11,657 bases of DNA, taken from positions 1 through 11,657 of the forward strand of contig JAFXRA010000232.1 of NCBI GenBank assembly GCA_017526725.1, read 5' to 3'. This DNA is from Candidatus Rifleibacteriota bacterium (GTDB lineage: Bacteria; Riflebacteria; Ozemobacteria; Ozemobacterales; Ozemobacteraceae). A program made the position numbers and the translations under genes. The notes beneath the pieces are model-generated. The model had not been told where the DNA came from, made no database searches, and saw nothing but the letters and a program-made list of their open reading frames with translations. Shown here in pieces: positions 1 through 4,300 of the stretch (positions are counted from its first letter, which is position 1; every line of letters starts with the position of its first letter).

Positions 1-1173
1 ATAGAAGAAGTGAGTCTTCTTATAAAGAAGATAATACAGACCAATTTAGTTAAAAGCCAGCTTCAGCATTATCAAGAACGCTTAGAATCTCATTTCTCTC
101 AAATTTTAGGTGAAAATTACAGTATAAAGATTCTTAGAGAACATATTGCTATGGCTGCAAAAACAGATCATACCACTGTTCTTATAAGAGGTGAGTCTGG
201 AACAGGCAAAGAATTAGTTGCTAGACAGATACACTTTCAAAGCGGACGTGCCAACAGACCTTTCATAGATGTTAATGCGGCAGCAGTTAGCGGAACATTG
301 CTGGAATCTGAACTTTTCGGGCATGAGAAAGGTGCCTTCACTGATGCTCAGAAGCAGAAAAAAGGTTTATTTGAGTTAGCAAACGGTGGAACTCTTTTTC
401 TTGATGAAATTGGTGATTTGGATGCTTCTTTGCAGGTTAAGCTTTTGCGTGTTCTTCAGGAACGTAAATTCAGAAGAGTGGGTGGAACAACTGACATACA
501 TGTAGATGTCAGAATAATATCTGCTACTAATGCTAATCTTGAACAGAAAATGAAAGAAGGAAGCCTGCGCAAGGATTTGTTCTATCGTCTAAATGTTTTT
601 ACTATTAATTTAGCCCCGCTTAGAGAGCGAAGAGACGATGTAGTTCTTCTTGCAAAGAGTTTTCTGGATGAATATCGTAAAGAGTTTTCTAAGGAACACA
701 TTACTGGTTTTTCTGAAGATGCTTTAAAGCTTATGCAGGCATATGATTATCCAGGTAATGTCAGAGAACTAAGAAACATTATTGAAAGAGCTGTATTGCT
801 TGAGACTTCAAATTTAATCAGGTCTGCCAGTTTGCCTGATGAACTAAAGAAGAATATTGACTCTGTTGAGTTTAAAAACGACGAAATATCTAATAAAACT
901 GAATCTGAAGAGAAAACCGTTCTGAAAGCTGAAACTCCAGATAAAGTTCAAGTTCAAAATGAAAGTGATGAGTCAAAGCTTTCTGATGAAGATAAACCAT
1001 GGCATAAACCGGGATTCAACTTTAAAGACTATATAGATTCCGTAGAAAAACATATAGTTGAAGAAGTTTTAAAAGAAACTGGCGGTAAGAAAACCAAAGC
1101 AGCAGAAATACTTGGGCTCACTAGGTTTGCTCTTAGACATCAGATGAAGAAACATGGAATGGATGAGGAATAG
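1..1173 (+). CDS. Sigma-54-dependent NtrC-family transcriptional activator, 5' end missing
   Basis: The reading frame is open to base 1, so the start lies outside the window; the GTG at base 10 is probably not the true start. The first 30 or so residues resemble the last helix of a receiver domain plus the linker helix, so the full protein is probably an NtrC-type response regulator (inference). Counting from that GTG, the AAA+ domain shows Walker A GESGTGKE (61-68), a sigma-54 contact loop GAFTDA (108-113, consensus GAFTGA), Walker [13 protein letters not shown] (126-137) and the arginine-finger region [11 protein letters not shown] (186-196). YPGNVREL follows near 247-254. A Lys/Glu/Ser-rich linker (about 280-330) leads to a Fis-type helix-turn-helix (about 352-384, core [20 protein letters not shown]). 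By family, it hydrolyses ATP to open sigma-54 RNA polymerase complexes from upstream sites. A good sigma-54 promoter begins about 360 bases downstream. The specific signal is unknown. Confidence 0.93.
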   Translation: MEEVSLLIKKIIQTNLVKSQLQHYQERLESHFSQILGENYSIKILREHIAMAAKTDHTTVLIRGESGTGKELVARQIHFQSGRANRPFIDVNAAAVSGTLLESELFGHEKGAFTDAQKQKKGLFELANGGTLFLDEIGDLDASLQVKLLRVLQERKFRRVGGTTDIHVDVRIISATNANLEQKMKEGSLRKDLFYRLNVFTINLAPLRERRDDVVLLAKSFLDEYRKEFSKEHITGFSEDALKLMQAYDYPGNVRELRNIIERAVLLETSNLIRSASLPDELKKNIDSVEFKNDEISNKTESEEKTVLKAETPDKVQVQNESDESKLSDEDKPWHKPGFNFKDYIDSVEKHIVEEVLKETGGKKTKAAEILGLTRFALRHQMKKHGMDEE

Positions 1174-1180
1174 CCAATAA

Positions 1181-1322
1181 TAGAGCGTAGAGCGTAGAGC
1201 AACAGAGCGGAGAAGATGTGCCCTAGAGCCTCTCCTAGAGGAGAGGTGGTTACAAAGTAACCGGAGTGGTGACCTGACTATAGTAGACTTCTGTTTAGCG
1301 ACAGCGTATAGCAAAATAGCGG
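1181..1322. repeat. Tandem 7-mer and imperfect 20-bp direct repeats
   Basis: Just after the activator stop codon, the 7-mer TAGAGCG is repeated nearly three times (1181-1200). The 20 bases at 1191-1210 recur at 1303-1322 with 17 of 20 matches (both begin AGCGTA and end AGCGG). The two copies flank a 92-base segment holding two hairpins. Nothing here looks coding. The repeats could be the edges of a small non-autonomous element or decayed interspersed repeats; which one cannot be decided from a single copy. Confidence 0.6.
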
Positions 1323-1408
1323 ACAGATTGCTTGATTTAAAAGACCCCTTTCGTCAGCTGGCGCTGACACTTCCCCCACCTGCGTGGGGGCAGATCTACT
1401 TAAAGTAG
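1229..1408. repeat. Cluster of five short hairpins in the intergenic region
   Basis: Five inverted repeats occur within 180 bases. They are CCTCTCC/GGAGAGG with a TAGA loop (1229-1246), GGTTAC/GTAACC with an AAA loop (1248-1262), GTCAGC/GCTGAC with a TGGC loop (1353-1368), CCCCCA/TGGGGG with a 6-base loop (1373-1390), and CTACT/AGTAG with a TAA loop (1396-1408). None is followed by a T-run, so they do not look like intrinsic terminators. The stretch is more GC-rich than the surrounding sequence. The layout resembles REP-like interspersed intergenic elements (inference). No open frame here looks like a gene. Confidence 0.6.
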
Positions 1409-1456
1409 TGTGAAAAATGCACGTTTTGTACAAGTGTATTTTTTTCACAATGTACA
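1409..1456 (+). promoter_or_regulatory. Nested dyads, candidate upstream activator site (UAS) for a sigma-54 activator
   Basis: A perfect 9-bp inverted repeat, TGTGAAAAA (1409-1417) with TTTTTCACA (1441-1449), has its centre at 1429. Almost exactly at that centre sits the palindrome TTGTACAA (1426-1433). A second TGTACA lies at 1451-1456, 24 bases after the first (1427-1432). Relative to the start site predicted from the -24/-12 promoter (about 1556), these fall at about -147 to -100, the usual range for NtrC-family binding sites. That the activator encoded immediately upstream binds here is inference from position and symmetry. Confidence 0.5.
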
Positions 1457-1468
1457 GAATTATGCTAA

Positions 1469-1484
1469 TTTTTCTTAAGAAAAA
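1469..1484. promoter_or_regulatory. 16-bp AT-rich perfect palindrome
   Basis: TTTTTCTTAAGAAAAA is a perfect palindrome lying between the candidate activator sites and the -24/-12 promoter, at about -87 to -72. Sigma-54 promoters commonly have a bend or an IHF/HU site in this interval to loop the activator onto polymerase. A bending role is inferred; chance is possible in such AT-rich DNA. Confidence 0.35.
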
Positions 1485-1529
1485 ATAACAAAATCTTGAC
1501 TATTTAGCCATTTTAATTTTATATATTGC

Positions 1530-1546
1530 TGGCATATATTATGCAA
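1530..1546 (+). promoter_or_regulatory. Sigma-54 (-24/-12) promoter of the EIIA gene
   Basis: The sequence TGGCATATATTATGCAA has TGGCA at -24 and TGCA at -12 with the exact GG-N10-GC spacing (GG at 1531-1532, GC at 1543-1544). Initiation is predicted near A1556, giving a leader of about 36 bases with AGGAGA at 1581-1586 before the ATG at 1592. The neighbouring sigma-54 activator gene and the dyads about 100-150 bases upstream support the call. It departs from consensus mainly at the CG following TGGCA. Confidence 0.75.
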
Positions 1547-1591
1547 TCAAAAAGCAAATATTTCTTTTCTAAGATTTAGTAGGAGATAATA

Positions 1592-2041
1592 ATGATTTCA
1601 GAATTACTTCAGGATAGTTTTATAGATTTAAATCTTGATGTTCCTGATAAAGCTACAGCAATAAACAAATTATCTGGAATGCTTTGTGGTTCTGGTAAAG
1701 TTAGTGACCAGAATCATTTTGTCAGTGCCGTTCTTGAAAGGGAAAAACTTGGAAGCACAGCTATTGGTGCTGGAATAGCTATCCCTCATGCTAGAGCAAA
1801 TACTGTTAATGAAGTATCAATAGCTTTTGCCAGAGCTGCTCATGGAATAGATTTTAATTCTGTAGATGGCGATCCGGTTAATTTGATATTCTTATTAGCT
1901 GCTCCAGTAGAATCAGGAAGCCTTTATTTGAAGCTTCTCGCTAGAATCTCAAGACTTCTTCGCTATCAAGATCTTATAGATGATTTGAAAAAAGCTACAA
2001 CCAAAGAAGAAGTTATAAAAATTATAGCAGCTAAAGAATAA
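1592..2041 (+). CDS. PTS EIIA domain protein, nitrogen-PTS (PtsN) / fructose EIIA type
   Basis: The protein has 149 residues, the normal size for a single EIIA-Ntr/EIIA-Fru domain. The phosphorylation motif GAGIAIPHAR puts the active histidine at residue 66. The N-terminal SELLQDSFIDLNLD and the segment 'VNLIFLLAAP' followed by 'LKLLARISRLLR' are classic for the family. Family members accept phosphate from HPr or NPr. PtsN-type proteins are mostly regulatory, acting on partner proteins rather than on sugar import. No EIIB or EIIC domain is fused or adjacent, which favours a regulatory role (inference). Translation starts at ATG with AGGAGA six bases upstream. A -24/-12 promoter lies directly ahead, so expression probably needs sigma-54. 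The next gene follows after 89 bases without a terminator. Confidence 0.92.
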   Translation: MISELLQDSFIDLNLDVPDKATAINKLSGMLCGSGKVSDQNHFVSAVLEREKLGSTAIGAGIAIPHARANTVNEVSIAFARAAHGIDFNSVDGDPVNLIFLLAAPVESGSLYLKLLARISRLLRYQDLIDDLKKATTKEEVIKIIAAKE

Positions 2042-2130
2042 TAACTTAGTTATATAGCTTTGATTTGAATAATAAGAATTAATGTTAGTAATACTTTACT
2101 GACAAGTGAAGGGCGATTTGTATTAAAATT

Positions 2131-2559
2131 ATGTCTAATAATCGACAGGATGATTTGTCCTTTCATATGCGAATACCAGCAGATAAGTGCTTTACCAAAA
2201 ATGCACTTTTATCCTTAGATGGTATTTGTGACCATTTTTGTTTTACGGAACAGTCAAGAGACCGAATTAAAAAAGCTCTTGAAACAGCTCTCAATAACTC
2301 TATAGAAGTTATATATCAGAAAGAATCAGGTTTGTTTGAATTGCAGTTTTCTATCTATAAAAACAAAATGATGATTAGCATTGAAGATTATCCCATTAAT
2401 TCTAAAGAAATATCTGATAGTATCGAATCTAATTCTGATGATATTAAAAACATGTTAAGTTCTGTAAAAGAATTAACCGATGGCATGTCCTTTATTAATA
2501 AAAAAGGAAGAACAAGCTGTTATTCAATGTCTTTTGACGTTAGTTATATAGAAAATTAA
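2131..2559 (+). CDS. Divergent RsbW-like GHKL ATPase-fold regulator (putative anti-sigma or switch kinase)
   Basis: The 142-residue soluble protein follows the layout of RsbW/SpoIIAB-type proteins. It has an N-terminal 'RIPADKCFTKNALLSLDGICDHFCF' strand-helix, an N-box-like helix 'KALETALNNSIEVIY' (about 48-62, E51 and N55 present), and strands ending 'SIEDYP', where D86 could be the G1-box aspartate. Near the C-terminus 'GMSFINKKGRTSCYSMSFDV' (about 118-137) resembles the closing strands. The glycines of the G1 and G2 ATP-lid motifs are missing, so kinase activity is doubtful and the fold may only bind a partner. The ribosome site is weak: GAAGG lies 18 bases before the ATG. ATG at 2167 is an alternative start. 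A weak sigma-70-like site (TTGAAT 2065-2070, TAATAC 2089-2094, 18-base spacer) is possible, but co-transcription with the EIIA gene is simpler. A strong terminator follows. The family call is moderate and the partner is unknown. Confidence 0.6.
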   Translation: MSNNRQDDLSFHMRIPADKCFTKNALLSLDGICDHFCFTEQSRDRIKKALETALNNSIEVIYQKESGLFELQFSIYKNKMMISIEDYPINSKEISDSIESNSDDIKNMLSSVKELTDGMSFINKKGRTSCYSMSFDVSYIEN

Positions 2560-2627
2560 AAATATTGTTTCGGTACCCTCTTGAACTCTAATTCTTGATG
2601 TACTAATCTATATGTTCAGAAAATCAG

Positions 2628-2655
2628 AAACCCCGAATTGATTTTCGGGGTTTTT
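2628..2655 (+). terminator. Strong intrinsic terminator after the EIIA/RsbW-like pair
   Basis: A perfect 10-bp stem (AAACCCCGAA with TTCGGGGTTT, arms 2628-2637 and 2644-2653) has a 6-base loop and runs into T residues (2651-2655, then AATTT). It closes the transcription unit begun at the sigma-54 promoter. Confidence 0.92.
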
Positions 2656-2665
2656 AATTTATATA
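2638..2665 (+). promoter_or_regulatory. Possible promoter overlapping the terminator hairpin
   Basis: Only 25 bases separate the terminator from the next start codon, so a dedicated promoter would have to overlap the hairpin. TTGATT (2638-2643, the hairpin loop) and TATATA (2660-2665) stand 16 bases apart and match the sigma-70 consensus moderately. Initiation near 2672 would leave a leader under 10 bases. Weak; read-through of the terminator is the alternative. Confidence 0.25.
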
Positions 2666-2680
2666 CGAGAGAGTAGTTTG

Positions 2681-4300
2681 ATGGAAGTAAAGCCGAAAAT
2701 ATCAAGGAATCTAATTCTTGTAGTTATTTTCTTTTTTTCGATATTATCTATAATCATTTATTCTTTGCTCTCTTCAGAAAAATTATTCAGAGGACTGTTG
2801 ATTTTTGCTATTGATAATTTCGTTTCCAATGAGAGACTAAGTATAGACTTTAGAAATATAGAAGGCTGTCTGTTAACTGAGATAAAAATCGACCGGGTCG
2901 ATATAAAGCATGTCAAACCAAATTTCGATGCAAGAATTAAAGATATAACCATAAAACCAGTATATAGCCAACTTTTAAATAAGGGTACAGTTCAATTTGT
3001 AGGAAATGTTGGCAGCGTTGATTGGACAGGCAGTTTTAAATTGCCTTCAGAGGCAGCTTCCATTCCTGCTTTTATTGGGACTGAGTGCTTTGCAGGTATG
3101 CCGAACAATATAAGAATCAGCAGTTTTGATATTAATAATATAAAAATAAAACCTTATACAGATGCAGATTTGATGATATATTCAGAGCATATAGCTTTAA
3201 AGGGAGGCAAGGATTCTGATAACTTGGATGTCAGTGCTGATTTTAAAGCTGACTGGAAAAGTAAACCTTTGGCAAAAGCTTTATTTAATGGTATTTGGGG
3301 TCAGAAAAAGAACAAGCTGAACGGTAAAATAAAACTTAATATTGCTAAGCAGGTTGTTTCTTCTGAACTATCTTTAGGAAAAGGCAAAAAAGGTATGGAG
3401 GTAAGTGGGTATATTGCATCTGATACCCAGATTGATCTTCTCCCTTTATCGCAGTGGCTGGGTGTTCTCTGGCAAATTGATTATCCTTACGGAGTCAGCG
3501 GTAAACTTTATTGTCAGGGCTCTTGGCTATATAACTCCGAAATAGGCTTTTTAGGCAATTTAAATGGAAAATATGACAAGCTGGATATTTCTGTTATAGG
3601 TATTTTTCTTAGTTTGTTAGAATTAAACGGCGAATGGAAACTATTTGACGGCAATCTGACTTTCAGCGACAATGGAAGCCGATTATTAGGTTTCCCTGCA
3701 TCTTTAAAAGGAAATATAGAATCTGTTACAACGGCAAAGCGTAAGTGGAATCTTTTATTTGAATCTAATTCGTTACCTCTGTGCCAGTTAACTTCTTCGC
3801 TGCCCTGGATGGTTAAGTATTCAAACGGTATTCCTGATTTAAATGGTGTTGCTACGCTTTCTGTCAATCTATTGGGCAGCAGACCAATGGTAAATGCTAA
3901 GTTGGATTTGGAAGACCTTTGTCAGGTATCAAAAGTTGAACCTATTTCTAAAATCAGTGGTAAGCTTTTATATGTAACTCCTGAAAACGGTAGCGGAACC
4001 ATAAATGCCAATTTCGAAGCATCTACAGATAATGGTTTGCCGCAGTTCTTCAAGAAGTTTTCCGGCAATTTTTATGAATTAGAGAACAGTAAACAGAAAA
4101 ATAGCTATAAATACTCTGTTAATGGTTCTTTTGATGACAAAATCAAGTTAAAGGGTATTGTAAAAAACACTGAAGGCAAAAGCTTTGAAACAAGCGGTGA
4201 GCTGATTGGGGACAAATTCTTTTTAGATATAGTTTCAAATAAAAATCGGGTCTACCGACTTAATTCAGCAGACCCGATTGATTTACTACTTATGAGGTAA
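2681..4300 (+). CDS. AsmA/TamB-like membrane-anchored protein (putative bridge-like lipid-transport family)
   Basis: The protein has 539 residues from the ATG at 2681, preceded by GAGAGAG at 2667-2673; a TTG directly before it is less likely. One hydrophobic segment (about residues 9-28, NLILVVIFFFSILSIIIYSL) after a short basic N-terminus predicts an inner-membrane anchor with the rest in the periplasm. The segment 'IDFRNIEGCLLTEIKIDRVDI' and then 'ARIKDITIKPVYSQLLNKGTV' matches the amphipathic strand pattern at the start of AsmA/TamB-type proteins (strand - G-x-L - strand - 'l..l'). The rest is long alternating beta-strand with repeated 'LNGxxKL/LKGxI' phrases, as in repeating beta-groove proteins thought to carry phospholipids between membranes. 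It is shorter than TamB (about 1,260 residues) and lacks an obvious conserved C-terminal domain, so it is assigned to the broad superfamily only. It converges with the next gene, stop against stop. Confidence 0.6.
   Translation: MEVKPKISRNLILVVIFFFSILSIIIYSLLSSEKLFRGLLIFAIDNFVSNERLSIDFRNIEGCLLTEIKIDRVDIKHVKPNFDARIKDITIKPVYSQLLNKGTVQFVGNVGSVDWTGSFKLPSEAASIPAFIGTECFAGMPNNIRISSFDINNIKIKPYTDADLMIYSEHIALKGGKDSDNLDVSADFKADWKSKPLAKALFNGIWGQKKNKLNGKIKLNIAKQVVSSELSLGKGKKGMEVSGYIASDTQIDLLPLSQWLGVLWQIDYPYGVSGKLYCQGSWLYNSEIGFLGNLNGKYDKLDISVIGIFLSLLELNGEWKLFDGNLTFSDNGSRLLGFPASLKGNIESVTTAKRKWNLLFESNSLPLCQLTSSLPWMVKYSNGIPDLNGVATLSVNLLGSRPMVNAKLDLEDLCQVSKVEPISKISGKLLYVTPENGSGTINANFEASTDNGLPQFFKKFSGNFYELENSKQKNSYKYSVNGSFDDKIKLKGIVKNTEGKSFETSGELIGDKFFLDIVSNKNRVYRLNSADPIDLLLMR
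4237..4279 (-). terminator. Intrinsic terminator for the minus-strand SLH protein gene, inside the facing gene
   Basis: A perfect 10-bp inverted repeat (AATCGGGTCT 4244-4253, AGACCCGATT 4270-4279) encloses a 16-base loop. Read on the minus strand, the hairpin runs straight into a T-rich tract (complement of 4237-4245, GATTTTTATTT). It begins 22 bases beyond the stop of the minus-strand gene, within the last 64 bases of the AsmA/TamB-like coding sequence. On the plus strand no T-run follows, so it should act in the minus direction only. Confidence 0.75.

Noticed and set aside
1069..1314. 81-residue open frame on the minus strand over the end of the activator gene
   Set aside because: It overlaps the conserved helix-turn-helix codons and the repeat patch; its product is low-complexity and matches no family I recognise.
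1373..1390. GC-rich hairpin as a terminator for the sigma-54 activator gene
   Set aside because: No T-run follows on either strand and it is 200 bases past the stop codon; better explained as part of the hairpin cluster.
1496..1524. Sigma-70-like promoter with TTGACT (1496-1501) ahead of the EIIA gene
   Set aside because: At 17-base spacing the -10 would be TTATAT, a poor match; TATATT needs a 20-base spacer. The -24/-12 element just downstream is far better.
3514..3867. 117-residue minus-strand open frame inside the AsmA/TamB-like gene
   Set aside because: No ribosome site or family resemblance; it is a shadow of the plus-strand gene.
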